A DNA stretch of 64,000 nt from Streptomyces noursei. Its GTDB lineage: Bacteria; Actinomycetota; Actinomycetes; Streptomycetales; Streptomycetaceae. The position numbers and the translations under genes were made by a program. Position 1 is the first letter of the stretch. Each line of letters begins with the position of its first letter. The notes under the pieces are model-generated. The model saw only the letters and a list, made by a program, of their open reading frames with translations, was not told the DNA's origin and did no database searches. Positions 33,301 to 41,864 of this stretch are shown here, piece after piece. Location of the stretch: positions 124,001-188,000 of the forward strand of contig NZ_LWBU01000043.1 of assembly GCF_001646665.1 (NCBI RefSeq), written 5' to 3'.

Positions 33301-33963
33301 GTGCACGCACCGAGCCTTCCCGAGGATCTCGACCACCCCGCCCGCCTCTGGGCACGCGCCGTCACCTTCGCGCTGGTGGAAGCGGCGTGCTCCGACCGCC
33401 GGCCCGAACACGTCCTCGACGGGGACGGGTTGTGGTGCCACAGCACCGGCGCGGGCGGGTGGTGGCGGCTGACCCCGGCGGACGGCGGGCGGGCCGTCCT
33501 CGTCGGCCAGGACCCGGACGGCAGCCACACGCACATCGACGGCCGGCAGATCGACTTCCTGGCGGGCGGCCCGGACTGGCTGCCCTGGGAGCAGCTGCGC
33601 GAGGACGCCGACGGCAACCTGTTCGGCTTCGTCTACTGGTACGACGACGGCGCCTGGCACCGCATCCCCTACCCGGAGCAGCTCACGGAGGACGGCCTGG
33701 AGGGTGCCGCGCCCTGGGTGGACAGCGAGGGCGAGTTCACGGCCCTCGTCGGGGCCCTCGCGGACGCCGACCGCCTGACGCGGGACCAGCAGCGGGGCCT
33801 GGGCGGGGCCGTCACGCGGTTCCGCGAGCGCGCCGAGGCCCGGACGGTGGACGAGACCGCCGTGGCGGAGCTCCTGACCGCCGCCCTCCCGGAGGGCGTA
33901 CCGCCCGAGCGGCTGGAGGCGGCGATGACACTGGCGCGGCGCGCCGGACTGACCCCCGCCTGA
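33301..33963 (+). CDS. Hypothetical protein, 220 residues
   Basis: The GTG at 33301 follows GAAGGGGG; the frame stays open upstream but without a better start. The protein is acidic and soluble: HAPSLPEDLDHPARLWARAV, WWRLTPADGGRAVLVGQDPD, FVYWYDDGAWHRIPYPEQ. The rich Trp/Tyr content in the middle suggests a compact beta domain; the C-terminus is helical. I do not recognise a family. Small streptomycete-specific protein, function unknown. Confidence 0.72.
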   Translation: MHAPSLPEDLDHPARLWARAVTFALVEAACSDRRPEHVLDGDGLWCHSTGAGGWWRLTPADGGRAVLVGQDPDGSHTHIDGRQIDFLAGGPDWLPWEQLREDADGNLFGFVYWYDDGAWHRIPYPEQLTEDGLEGAAPWVDSEGEFTALVGALADADRLTRDQQRGLGGAVTRFRERAEARTVDETAVAELLTAALPEGVPPERLEAAMTLARRAGLTPA

Positions 33964-34076
33964 CCGGCGCCCGCCGGACGGACCCGGCACCCCCGGGCCC
34001 GCCTGTCGGGTGCGGCGATGCGCCGCGCAAGGGGCAGGGCGCTCCGCAACGGAGACCGGGGGCGCGCCGGAGTCCT

Positions 34077-34205
34077 TCAGCGCCGCCTGCGGTTCACCGC
34101 CAGGCCGATACAGACGGCGGCAAGTACGACAACGGCCACGATGAACCAGGTGGGCATCGTCCCCAAGCCCTTGTAGGCGAGGGGCGCGGCATCGGTCGGC
34201 AACAT
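34077..34205 (-). CDS. Small single-pass membrane protein, 42 residues
   Basis: ATG 34205 with GGGGAGAA 6 nt upstream. The peptide begins MLPTDAAPLAYKGLG, followed by one helix (WFIVAVVVLAAVCIGLAV) and a basic end NRRRR, which predicts an N-out, C-in orientation. Good ribosome site, coding-like codon use and clear membrane design support a real gene. Function unknown. Confidence 0.68.
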   Translation of the reverse strand: MLPTDAAPLAYKGLGTMPTWFIVAVVVLAAVCIGLAVNRRRR

Positions 34206-34311
34206 CGGTTCTCCCCGGTCGGCTGCTACGCACCTGCCCCCTGGTCCACGTGGGATGCCTGCCGCAGGGCCACGCTCGGTAGGCGGTCGGCCCGCCGGCC
34301 CTGAATACCGT

Positions 34312-34341
34312 GCCCCGTCCGTCCTTGATGACGGACGGGGC
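34312..34341 (-). terminator. Terminator of the cyclophilin gene
   Basis: Perfect 12-bp stem, GCCCCGTCCGTC (34312-34323) and GACGGACGGGGC (34330-34341), with a 6-nt loop, about 60 nt after the cyclophilin stop. Confidence 0.78.
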
Positions 34342-34400
34342 GCTGGTGTCGCGGGGTGGGGGTCGCGACCCGGGGAGTCCCGTCAGGGACTCGAAGAGGG

Positions 34401-34895
34401 TCAGGCGACGACGCCGGACTCCTCGATGACGATCTTCTTGGAGGTGGTGCCGGAACCGCTGCCGAGGGCTTCGATCGCCTTGACGACGTCCTCACCCTCG
34501 ACGACCTCGCCGAAGACGACGTGCTTGCCGTCGAGCCACGGGGTCTTGACGGTCGTGATGAAGAACTGCGAGCCGTTGGTGCCCGGGCCCGAGTTGGCCA
34601 TGCTCAGCAGGAACGGACGGTCGTGCTTGAGCTGGAAGTTCTCGTCGGCGAACTTCCCGCCGTAGATGCTCTTGCCGCCGGTGCCGTTGCCGTTGGTGAA
34701 GTCACCGCCCTGCAGCATGAACTCCGGGATGACCCGGTGGAAGGGCGAGCCCTGGTAACCGAAGCCGTTCTGGCCGGTCGCGAGCTCACGGAAGTTGCGG
34801 GCGGTCTTCGGCACGACGTCGTCGAACAGACGGAAGACGATGCGGCCGAGATCCTCGCCGTTGGCGGAAACCTTGAAGTAGACGTTCTCACTCAT
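34401..34895 (-). CDS. Cyclophilin-type peptidyl-prolyl cis-trans isomerase
   Basis: 164 residues from ATG 34895, with GGGGAGAA upstream. The whole protein is one cyclophilin domain without signal peptide, so cytoplasmic. [20 protein letters not shown] contains the catalytic Arg, [11 protein letters not shown] the conserved Gln-Phe, and [14 protein letters not shown] the Trp that binds cyclosporin. The sequence is unusually close to eukaryotic cyclophilin A, as known for streptomycete cytosolic cyclophilins. It assists protein folding. Monocistronic with its own terminator. Confidence 0.95.
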   Translation of the reverse strand: MSENVYFKVSANGEDLGRIVFRLFDDVVPKTARNFRELATGQNGFGYQGSPFHRVIPEFMLQGGDFTNGNGTGGKSIYGGKFADENFQLKHDRPFLLSMANSGPGTNGSQFFITTVKTPWLDGKHVVFGEVVEGEDVVKAIEALGSGSGTTSKKIVIEESGVVA

Positions 34896-35139
34896 GGCCC
34901 AGATTCTCCCCTACCGCAGGTGCGGCCGAAGACAGGACCCGCGGGCCCCGCGCGCCGGAGGGGTGGGCGGTGCTCCGCCCCGCCGGCCAGGGACCCCGAC
35001 CGACGCACGGCGCGCCGGGGCGGCACGGGGACGGAACCCGCATCACCAGGGCGGCCATCAGGTCGGCTTCCACCGAGCGAGCGGCCGCCGCACGGAGGGG
35101 TGCTCCACCCCGTCTTCCGCACCCACTGGGCCCCGGAAG
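34896..35139. other. Intergenic DNA without recognisable features
   Basis: Upstream of the cyclophilin gene. Apart from the presumed cyclophilin promoter nothing gene-like was recognised. It borders a decayed monooxygenase fragment at 35140. Confidence 0.4.
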
Positions 35140-35305
35140 GGCGATCGGACGAGGGCAGCTACGGGGTGGCGTTCGTCCTGGTAGGGGTTGAGCAACAAGT
35201 CAGGAGCCTGGCCGCGGATCACCGCGGTGTGCTTCCAGCCGACTGACGGCGTTCTGGATACCCGTGTTCATGCCCTGACCGCCCACCGGGAAGTGCCGAA
35301 CAAAC
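35140..35305 (-). pseudogene. Decayed FAD-dependent aromatic monooxygenase fragment
   Basis: On the minus strand, RHFPVGGQGMNTGIQNAV (about 35302-35250) matches the hallmark HxxPPTGGQGMNTGIQDA motif of PheA/TfdB-type FAD monooxygenases. A frameshift near 35245 follows, after which GWKHTAVIRGQAPDLLL and NPYQDERHPVAALV continue the alignment in another frame to about 35150. The N-terminal FAD domain and C-terminus are missing. It is a remnant of perhaps 55 residues out of about 500, in the same scrap zone as the dead transposases. Confidence 0.75.
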
Positions 35306-35375
35306 GGCGGGGCTGGTGCGCCCGGTTGTGACTACTGAACTTGAATGCGTCATGTCGGTTGCTGAATTCAGGAGG

Positions 35376-35846
35376 TCACCGCTTGCGCTCGGGGCTCCAC
35401 TCGTAGGTTCCTGATGCCGTCTCGACGACTTCGCGGGGCCACGTCTGCCGGACCTGTTCCAGGCGCCTGCGGTGCTCCGCGATCCAGTCTCCCTGGGGTC
35501 GGGTTCCCAGGACCGTCGTAAGGCGGTCCGGGTCGCTGACCTGGATCGACAGCCAGCCGTCTTCGTGCACGTGGATGTCAAGGCTCAGGCCGCGGTCTCC
35601 GCCGATGCTGGCTGTTTGGCCTGGTCGAAGGTTGGACAGCTCCTGCTCCCAGGAGTCCAGGTCGTGCGGGAAGAGGTAGAGGCCGAGCCGGGCGTCCACG
35701 AAGCTCGCGGAGGCGAGTACGTCCGCGTGCAGGATGTCGTGGCCGGTCAGCGCGCCCGGCTGGCACCGTCCCGTGACGCGCACGATGCAGCGATTCCCGT
35801 CCGGATCGGCGAGGTGGATCAGGTCCATCGGAGCGGGTTCCGTCAT
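35376..35846 (-). CDS. DUF5959 family protein
   Basis: 156 residues from ATG 35846; an in-frame ATG at 35864 is the alternative, but neither has a strong ribosome site. The protein includes MDLIHLADPDGNRCIVRVTG, LTGHDILHADVLASASFVDA, YLFPHDLDSWEQELSNLRPG and IHVHEDGWLSIQV. These match DUF5959, a small streptomycete family of unknown function often found in accessory regions. Its base composition is less GC-rich than the flanks, consistent with acquisition. It lies between the monooxygenase fragment and the transposase remnants. Confidence 0.75.
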   Translation of the reverse strand: MTEPAPMDLIHLADPDGNRCIVRVTGRCQPGALTGHDILHADVLASASFVDARLGLYLFPHDLDSWEQELSNLRPGQTASIGGDRGLSLDIHVHEDGWLSIQVSDPDRLTTVLGTRPQGDWIAEHRRRLEQVRQTWPREVVETASGTYEWSPERKR

Positions 35847-35939
35847 GAAGTTGCTCGCTTTCATGCGCTGGTGTGGGCTGCATCGTCTCCTACCGGCGGA
35901 CGAGCGACACAGTCAGGCCCAGGCCTGGAGAGTCGGGTG

Positions 35940-36440
35940 CCCAGGGTCAAGCCGGTGCCGGCAAGACAGCCGTCGATCACGTCCGGCCGGTGCTGGAGCT
36001 GCTTGAGCCGACGCATGGCCGCGCGGGTTACTTGGCTGAGGCTGGCGGCGGCGAGGTTGCCGATGTCGCGCTTGACCAGGGACCACACGCCCTCGGTTGG
36101 GTTGAGGTCGGGCGCGTAGGTGGGCAGCTGAACGACCGTGAGTCATTCGGCGTTCGCGTCGATGAACTCGCGCAGCGGCTTCGTCAGGTGTAGTCGGAGG
36201 TTGTCGCAGACCAGCACGATCGGCCCGCCCAGCTGGATGCGTGCCCGGACGATCGGATCACGGAAGTCGCGCCAGCCGAAGCCCTTCGGCTGGTCCTTGC
36301 GCCCGGTGTACTCCCGGACCGCATAGAACAGCCGGGTTCCGCTCACCAGGCCTGTAGCAGGTCATGCCCGCCAGAGACACTCGCCCGGAACCGCGGCCGC
36401 ACAGCCGCACGACCGGCGTACAGCCCCGGCGGCCCCGGGT
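35940..36440 (-). pseudogene. IS630 family transposase remnant
   Basis: Three collinear pieces of one transposase on the minus strand. RRGCTPVVRLCGRGSGRVSL continuing to CYRPGERN lies at about 36440-36336. RLFYAVREYTGRKDQPKGFG up to LREFIDANAE lies at 36334-36146 in another frame. LTVVQLPTYAPDLNPTEGVW to DGCLAGTGL ends near 35942. A frameshift lies near 36335-36346. A TGA at 36143-36145 stands where relatives have Trp (AE-W-LTV), so one base change created a stop. The Asp of the DDE triad in CDNLRLHL and the Glu in NPTEG remain. The N-terminal HTH is missing and no terminal inverted repeats were recognised. Confidence 0.82.
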
Positions 36441-36456
36441 TCTGGGATGCTGGCTA

Positions 36457-36560
36457 CTGGGCCGGTACGGGACACCCATATGCGGGGCATCACCGTCTCG
36501 AAGGCGGGCCTCTCACCTGCCTGGCCTGCGATGATGGTGAAGGCGAGAGGTCGGGCGAGA
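36457..36560 (-). pseudogene. IS5-type transposase fragment
   Basis: A minus-strand frame reading LARPLAFTIIAGQAGERPAF then ETVMPRIWVSRTGP is a short internal piece of an IS5-group DDE transposase (relatives read GRPLAF-x-x-T-x-GQ-x-x-D-x-P-x-F). It joins directly to the IS630 remnant on the left, so one element probably inserted into or recombined with the other. Only about 34 residues remain. Confidence 0.6.
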
Positions 36561-36641
36561 CCGCCTCCGCCAAGTGGACCTGAAGCGTGTTGCAAAAGGT
36601 TGTACCCGGGCAGGCCGGGGCCGGCTTGGGCGCCGGTCCGG

Positions 36642-36997
36642 TCATGCGGCGTGGGCGAGGTTGTGCAGGTGGGCGACGGCCTGGACCGCGTGGTGCGGGC
36701 CCGTCTCGAGCATGCCTTCACTCGGATGAAGCACTACAAGATCCTCCGCGACTACCGTCAGCGCGGCAGCGGAGTCCACACCCGTCGGTGCTCGGCGTTG
36801 TCCTCCTCCAGGCCCGACAGCAGGGCCCGGCCCGGGCGTCTGCGGGTCGGCATCACCAGACCGGTGTTGATGTACGCGCCGTTCCCCAGCACGGTCACGC
36901 CCTCGCAGACGGTGGCCACGAGCAGCGGCCGCAGCCGCTGGATCCCCCGGCACACCGTCGCCGGCGAGACGTCGAACAGCGGTGCGAGCTGCCGCAT
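36642..36997 (-). pseudogene. IS5-type transposase remnant with internal deletion and micro-inversion
   Basis: The minus strand starts MRQLAPLFDVSPATVCRGIQ (36997), then passes directly to CEGVTVLGNGAYINTGLVMP and EEDNAEHRR (to about 36782). The central catalytic part of the transposase, expected between LLV and CEGVTV, is deleted. The next 87 bp (36693-36779) read VRARLEHAFTRMKHYKILRD then YRQRGSGVH on the opposite strand. After them the minus strand resumes with HAVQAVAHLHNLAHAA and a TGA at 36642. Flipping the 87 bp restores the expected order exactly, apart from a 2-nt filler at 36780-36781. Confidence 0.85.
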
Positions 36998-37042
36998 GCG
37001 CAGACCCGCTAGCGGTCACCCGGCGAGGGCATTCGACAGGGT

Positions 37043-39400
37043 CTAACGCACCGTATCGCCGCGGCCGCCGCGACCCGGCGCCGCGTCCGCCGGGGTGCCG
37101 GCGCCGGGGTGGTCGGTGGTGCCGCCCTCCGGGTCGATGTGGGGCAGCACCCGGTCCAGCCATCGGGGTGTCCACCACGCCCGCCTGCCGAGGAGGGTCA
37201 TCGCGGCCGGGACGAGCAGCAGGCGGACGATCGTGGCGTCGATGAGCACGCTCGCGGCGAGGCCCAGGCCCAGCATCTTGACGACGATGCTGTCGCTCAG
37301 GATGAAGGCGGCGAAGACGCTGACCATGATGAGCGCCGCGCACGTGATCACCCGCGCCGTGATCTCCAGGGCGTGGGCCACGCTCGCCTTCGGGTCCCCG
37401 GTGCGCAGCCACGCCTCGTGGACGCGGGACAGCAGGAAGATCTCGTAGTCCATGCTGAGCCCGAAGACGATGGCGAACATCATCATCGGTACGTAGCTCT
37501 CGATGGGCACCTCGCCCGACACGCCCAGCGCCGGTCCGCCCCAGCCCCACTGGAACACCGCGACGAGCACGCCGTACGAGGCGGCGATGGACAGCACGTT
37601 GAGCACCGCCGCCTTCACCGCGACGAGCACCCCGCGGAAGACGACCAGGATCACCAGGAACGCCAGCCCCACGACCACGGCGATGATCAGCGGCAGCCGG
37701 CTGGAGACGATGTCCAGGAAGTCCACCTGCGCGGCGGTGGTGCCGGTGACGTACGTACGGGCGTCGGTGCCGGCGACCGCCTGTGGCAGCACGTCGTCGA
37801 CGAGCCGGTTGACCAGGGCGGTGGTCCTCTCGTCCTGGGGGTCGGCCACGGAGTAGGCGGTGGCGATCAGCACGTCGCCGTCCTGCGTCGGCTCCAGGGG
37901 CGTGATCAGGGCCGCGTCGGGGACACCCGTCAGGGCGCTCTGCGCCTTGGACGCGAGGGACGACCGGTCCGCCTGGGGGACGTCCGTCTGGTCGACGACC
38001 AGCGTCAGGGGCCCGTTCGACCCCGGCCCGAAGGCCGAGGACATCAGGTCGAAGGCCCGCCGGTCGGTGAAGGACTCGGGGTCCGCGCCGTCGCCGATGT
38101 GCCCGAGCCGGATGAAGAGCAGGGGCACCGCCAGCACCGCCAGGACCACCACCCCGCCGGCCAGGAACCACCACGGACGCCGCTCCACCCGCTGGGCGTA
38201 GCGGTGCCAGGTGCCGCCCCGCGCGGCTCCCGCGCTCCCGCCGGCCTCCGTGGCCCCTGTCGCCCCCGCGGTCCCCGCGAGCGTCCCCGCCGCCCCCGCG
38301 GCGCCGGTGCTCGCGGTCTCCGTCTCGGCGACGGGCCGCCGGACGTGGAGCCGGTCGATCCGCCGCCCGGCCAGACCCAGCAGCGCCGGTACGAGGGTCA
38401 GCGCCCCGAGGACCGCGGTGACGACCGTGACGGCCGCGGCGAGCCCGAGCTTGCCGATGAAGCCGATGCCGGACACCCACAGCCCGGACAGGGCGATGAT
38501 CACCGTGCAGCCGGACACCAGTACGGCCCGGCCGCTGGTCGCCGCCGCCAGCCCGGCGGCCGTCGGCGGGTCCCGGCCGTCCATCAGGTTCTGCCGGTGC
38601 CGGGTGATCAGGAAGAGGGCGTAGTCGATGCCGACGCCCAGGCCGATCATCGTCGCGAGCGTGGGCGAGACGGTGGCGAACGTGAACGCCGCCGCCAGCA
38701 GTCCCAGCAGGGCAAGCCCGCACACCACCGCGATCAGCGCCGTCACCAGCGGCATCACCGCCGCCACCACACTGCCGAAGCCGACCAGCAGGACCAGGAC
38801 CGCCACTCCGAAGCCGATGGCTTCGCTCGTGCGATCGTCCGCCTCCGGTCGCGCCAGTTCGCCCAGCGGCCCGCCGTACTCCACCTCCACGCCCGCCGCG
38901 CGCAGCGGCTCGACCGCCGTGTCGACCCCGTCCAGGTACGCGGAGCCGAGCGTGGAGGGCTGCACGTCGAACCGGACCGTGATGTACGCGGTCCGCCCGT
39001 CCGACGACAGCGGGCCGACGTTCGCGGCACCCTGCGCGGGCGGCGGCGTACCGGGCGCCGGCAGCGGGTTCTGGGCGCTCAGCACGTGCGGCAGCTTCTG
39101 CAGGCTGCCGACGGCCGTGCCGATCGGACCGCTCACCTGCGTGAGCGGCTCGGACGCGTCGTGCAGCACGACCTGGGCGCTGTAGCCGCCGGCGGCGGGC
39201 TCGTGCGCCTTCAGGACGTCGAGGCCCTCCTGGGACTGGGACCCGGGCAGGGTGAAGTCGTCCGAGTAGTCGCCCCCCTGCGCCCGCTCCAGCACCTGGA
39301 GCCCCACCAGGGCCGCCAGCCACAGGACGACGACGATCGCACCGTGGTGTGCGCACCAGGTCCCGACGCGCCGCAGCACGCCCTTCCGCGGTGACGCCAT
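37043..39400 (-). CDS. MMPL/RND family transporter
   Basis: 785 residues from ATG 39400, with GGGAGGG upstream. There are about twelve membrane helices in the MMPL pattern: helix 1 (IVVVLWLAALVGLQVLERAQ), a large extracytoplasmic loop (DYSDDFTLPGSQSQEGLDVL), a helix block (VAVLVLLVGFGSVVAAVMPL, GLGVGIDYALFLITRHRQ), a second loop, and a second block (IVFGLSMDYEIFLLSRVHEA). The two IDYA/MDYE segments carry the proton-relay Asp residues. An Ala/Gly/Thr-rich linker (about residues 385-425) is an expansion between halves. Members export lipids or small molecules using proton motive force. The gene ends close to the dead transposases; no biosynthetic partner is adjacent. Confidence 0.9.
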   Translation of the reverse strand: MASPRKGVLRRVGTWCAHHGAIVVVLWLAALVGLQVLERAQGGDYSDDFTLPGSQSQEGLDVLKAHEPAAGGYSAQVVLHDASEPLTQVSGPIGTAVGSLQKLPHVLSAQNPLPAPGTPPPAQGAANVGPLSSDGRTAYITVRFDVQPSTLGSAYLDGVDTAVEPLRAAGVEVEYGGPLGELARPEADDRTSEAIGFGVAVLVLLVGFGSVVAAVMPLVTALIAVVCGLALLGLLAAAFTFATVSPTLATMIGLGVGIDYALFLITRHRQNLMDGRDPPTAAGLAAATSGRAVLVSGCTVIIALSGLWVSGIGFIGKLGLAAAVTVVTAVLGALTLVPALLGLAGRRIDRLHVRRPVAETETASTGAAGAAGTLAGTAGATGATEAGGSAGAARGGTWHRYAQRVERRPWWFLAGGVVVLAVLAVPLLFIRLGHIGDGADPESFTDRRAFDLMSSAFGPGSNGPLTLVVDQTDVPQADRSSLASKAQSALTGVPDAALITPLEPTQDGDVLIATAYSVADPQDERTTALVNRLVDDVLPQAVAGTDARTYVTGTTAAQVDFLDIVSSRLPLIIAVVVGLAFLVILVVFRGVLVAVKAAVLNVLSIAASYGVLVAVFQWGWGGPALGVSGEVPIESYVPMMMFAIVFGLSMDYEIFLLSRVHEAWLRTGDPKASVAHALEITARVITCAALIMVSVFAAFILSDSIVVKMLGLGLAASVLIDATIVRLLLVPAAMTLLGRRAWWTPRWLDRVLPHIDPEGGTTDHPGAGTPADAAPGRGGRGDTVR

Positions 39401-39628
39401 GTGCCCTCCCGGAGCCACCGGCCCGGCCGTGCGGGGCCGTGGTGGACGACGCGCGCCGCCCGCGACGAGCGGCGGCGCACCTGGTGCCGCCATTCAACGG
39501 GCCCCCGCGCCGCTCGGCACTCCCGCGCCGCCCCACGGGTGATCCGCCCGCCCCGGACGGCCCCGCGTGCGGCCCGGGCCACCGCGGCTTAGCGTCGGGG
39601 CAGAGCGTGATCGCGCGAAGGGACCGCC

Positions 39629-41542
39629 ATGCGCCGCTACCCACCGATCGCCGACCACGGGCTCATCGGCGACCTGCGGACGGCCGCGCTGATCTCGTCC
39701 GACGGGGTCCTCGACTGGTTCTGCGCGCCCCGCTTCGACTCGCCCACGCTGTTCGCGGCCCTGCTCGACCACGACCGGGGCGGCCACTTCACCGTCGCAC
39801 CGGCGGACGCGGAGGGCGCGACGACACGTCAGCTCTACCTCGCGGACACGGCCGTGCTGGTGACGCGGTTCCTGACCGAGGAGGGCGTCGGCGAGGTCGT
39901 CGACTTCATGCCGCCCGCCGGTCTCGCGGACCCGGGGGACCGGCAGCGCGTCATCAGGGTCGTGCGCGTCACCCGCGGCACCGTCCGCTTCCGGCTGGAG
40001 TGCCGGCCCCGGTTCGACTACGGGCGCGGCACGCACCGCCTCGACGCGGACCGGGACACCGCGCGCTTCACCGGCCCCGGGACGACGGTGTTCCTGCACC
40101 TCGGGGGCGACGCGGCACACCCCGTGGAACTGGTGCGCGACGGGGCCGACGTACGATCCGACCTGACGTTGCGTCAGGGGCAGCGGGTCGCCGCGGTGCT
40201 GACCGTGTGCCCCGGCACCGGCATGCCCCCGCCGCCACGCCCGACCGAGGCCACCGTCCGGGACGCGTTCCGCGCCACGTACGACCACTGGCACCGATGG
40301 GTGCGCCGCAGCCGGTACCGGGGGCGCTGGCAGCAGGTCGTCAACCGCTCCGCCATCACCCTCAAGCTGATGACGTACGCCCCCACCGGCGCGCCCGTCG
40401 CCGCCGTCACGGCCGGACTGCCCGAACGCCTCGGCGGGGAACGCAACTGGGACTACCGCTACACCTGGGTGCGTGACGCGTCCCTGTCCGTGAAGGCGCT
40501 GCTGGACCTCGGGTACGCCGAGGAGGCGGACGCGTTCCGTCGCTGGCTGGGCGACCGCGTCGCGGCGGGCGCCACGGTGACGGGGGAGCCCCTGCAGATC
40601 ATGTACCGGGTGGACGGCGACCCGCACCTGCCCGAGGAACTCCTCGGCCACCTGGAGGGCTACCGGGGCTCCGCGCCCGTACGGGTCGGCAACGACGCGG
40701 CCGGCCAGCTCCAGCTCGACATCTACGGCGAGGTGGCGTACGCGCTGGCCCACGCCCCCGACGCGGCCCCCGCCCTTGACACCGCCCGCGCCCCCGACAG
40801 CGTCCACGCCCCCGACATGGCCCGCGCGCCCGACATGGCCCGGCTCGCCGGGTACGACGGCTGGCGGAACCTCGCCGCGCTCCTCGACTGGCTGGCCCGC
40901 AACTGGGACCGGCCCGACGAGGGGATCTGGGAGACGCGCGGCGGCCGGCGCCACTTCACCTTCAGCCGCCTGATGTGCTGGACGGCCTTCGACCGCGGCA
41001 TCCGCCTCGCCACCGCACTGGCCAGACCGGCCGACGTCGCCGGCTGGACGGCCGCACGGGACGCGATCTTCACGCAGGTCATGGAACGCGGCTGGAGCGA
41101 ACGCCGCGGGGCGTTCGTCCAGCACTACGACGGCGAGGTCCTGGACGCGTCCCTGCTGCTGATGCCGGTGGTGGGCTTCCTCTCGCCACGGGACCGGCGC
41201 TGGCTGTCCACCCTGGACGCCATGGAGGCCGAACTGGTCTCCGACAGCCTCGTCCACCGCTACGACCCGCGCGCCTCACCCGACGGCCTGCGCGGCGACG
41301 AGGGCACCTTCTCGCTGTGCAGCTTCCTGTACGCGGGGGCCCTCGCCCGCGCGGGCCGGGTGGGGATGGCGCGCTACGCCTTCGACAAGATGCTGACCTA
41401 CGCCAACCACGTCGGCCTGTTCGCCGAGGAGATCGGGCCCACCGGGGAGCAACTGGGCAACTTCCCGCAGGCGTTCACCCACGTGGCGCTCATCATGGCG
41501 GCGCTCGCCCTGGACGAGGAGCTGGACCGGGCGGGCGACTGA
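39629..41542 (+). CDS. GH15 family glycoside hydrolase (glucoamylase/trehalase-like)
   Basis: 637 residues from ATG 39629. The N-terminal beta domain starts YPPIADHGLIGDLRTAALIS and DGVLDWFCAPRFDSPTLFAA, followed by a linker and the (alpha/alpha)6 barrel (GERNWDYRYTWVRDASLSVK). The catalytic acid is in EGIWETRG (about 431) and the base in AEEIGPTGEQLGNFPQAF (about 597). No signal peptide, so intracellular. Streptomycete and mycobacterial homologues hydrolyse alpha-glucans or trehalose. An insertion of HAPD/ARAPDMAR repeats lies at about residues 373-405. Divergent from the MMPL gene. Confidence 0.9.
   Translation: MRRYPPIADHGLIGDLRTAALISSDGVLDWFCAPRFDSPTLFAALLDHDRGGHFTVAPADAEGATTRQLYLADTAVLVTRFLTEEGVGEVVDFMPPAGLADPGDRQRVIRVVRVTRGTVRFRLECRPRFDYGRGTHRLDADRDTARFTGPGTTVFLHLGGDAAHPVELVRDGADVRSDLTLRQGQRVAAVLTVCPGTGMPPPPRPTEATVRDAFRATYDHWHRWVRRSRYRGRWQQVVNRSAITLKLMTYAPTGAPVAAVTAGLPERLGGERNWDYRYTWVRDASLSVKALLDLGYAEEADAFRRWLGDRVAAGATVTGEPLQIMYRVDGDPHLPEELLGHLEGYRGSAPVRVGNDAAGQLQLDIYGEVAYALAHAPDAAPALDTARAPDSVHAPDMARAPDMARLAGYDGWRNLAALLDWLARNWDRPDEGIWETRGGRRHFTFSRLMCWTAFDRGIRLATALARPADVAGWTAARDAIFTQVMERGWSERRGAFVQHYDGEVLDASLLLMPVVGFLSPRDRRWLSTLDAMEAELVSDSLVHRYDPRASPDGLRGDEGTFSLCSFLYAGALARAGRVGMARYAFDKMLTYANHVGLFAEEIGPTGEQLGNFPQAFTHVALIMAALALDEELDRAGD
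40750..40846 (+). repeat. Degenerate APD repeat inside the GH15 gene
   Basis: Short repeats encoding APDMAR and variants (HAPDAA, TARAPDSV, HAPDMA, RAPDMA) occupy about 32 codons between a conserved helix ending VAYALAHA and the next, GYDGWRNLAALLDW. They look like a slippage expansion of a surface loop in the barrel. Confidence 0.6.
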
Positions 41543-41615
41543 GACGGGGCCGCCGGTTGCGCCGGACGGGCGACCGCCGCCGTGACCCGGCCCGCCGGGC
41601 CGTCGTTGGCCCGGC

Positions 41616-41852
41616 ATGCCACGCACCGCCCTCGCCCGCGCCCCGCGCGCCCTCGCCCTGCTCGCCCTCACCGGCGCCGCCCTGGCCCCCTCCGCGACCA
41701 CCGCCCACGCCGAGTCCCTCAACGGGGGACTGGTCGACAAGGTCCACGTCGGGGCGGACGGCCGGCTCGGCCAACAGGTGCTGGACGAGGCCGTGGACGC
41801 CCTCCACACCGTGCAGTCGAAGGCGTCGATCCGGCCGGGCGCCCGGCCGTAG
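41616..41852 (+). CDS. Small secreted hypothetical protein
   Basis: 78 residues from ATG 41616. A signal peptide (RALALLALTGAALAP, cleavage after AHA near residue 32) leaves a short mature peptide (ESLNGGLVDKVHVGADGRLG, then VDALHTVQSKASI). Codon use fits streptomycete coding DNA, but the ribosome site is weak, so the start and reality of the gene are less certain. Downstream of the GH15 gene and convergent with the lactonase gene. Function unknown. Confidence 0.55.
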   Translation: MPRTALARAPRALALLALTGAALAPSATTAHAESLNGGLVDKVHVGADGRLGQQVLDEAVDALHTVQSKASIRPGARP

Positions 41853-41864
41853 CTCCCCGGACGC

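Noticed and set aside
34896..37042. Integrated element with attachment sites
   Set aside because: No integrase, tRNA gene or flanking direct repeats seen; the zone holds only decayed fragments.
36447..37046. 199-codon plus-strand frame across the IS remnants
   Set aside because: Only the 29 codons of the inverted transposase piece are meaningful; the rest is antisense to the minus-strand remnant.
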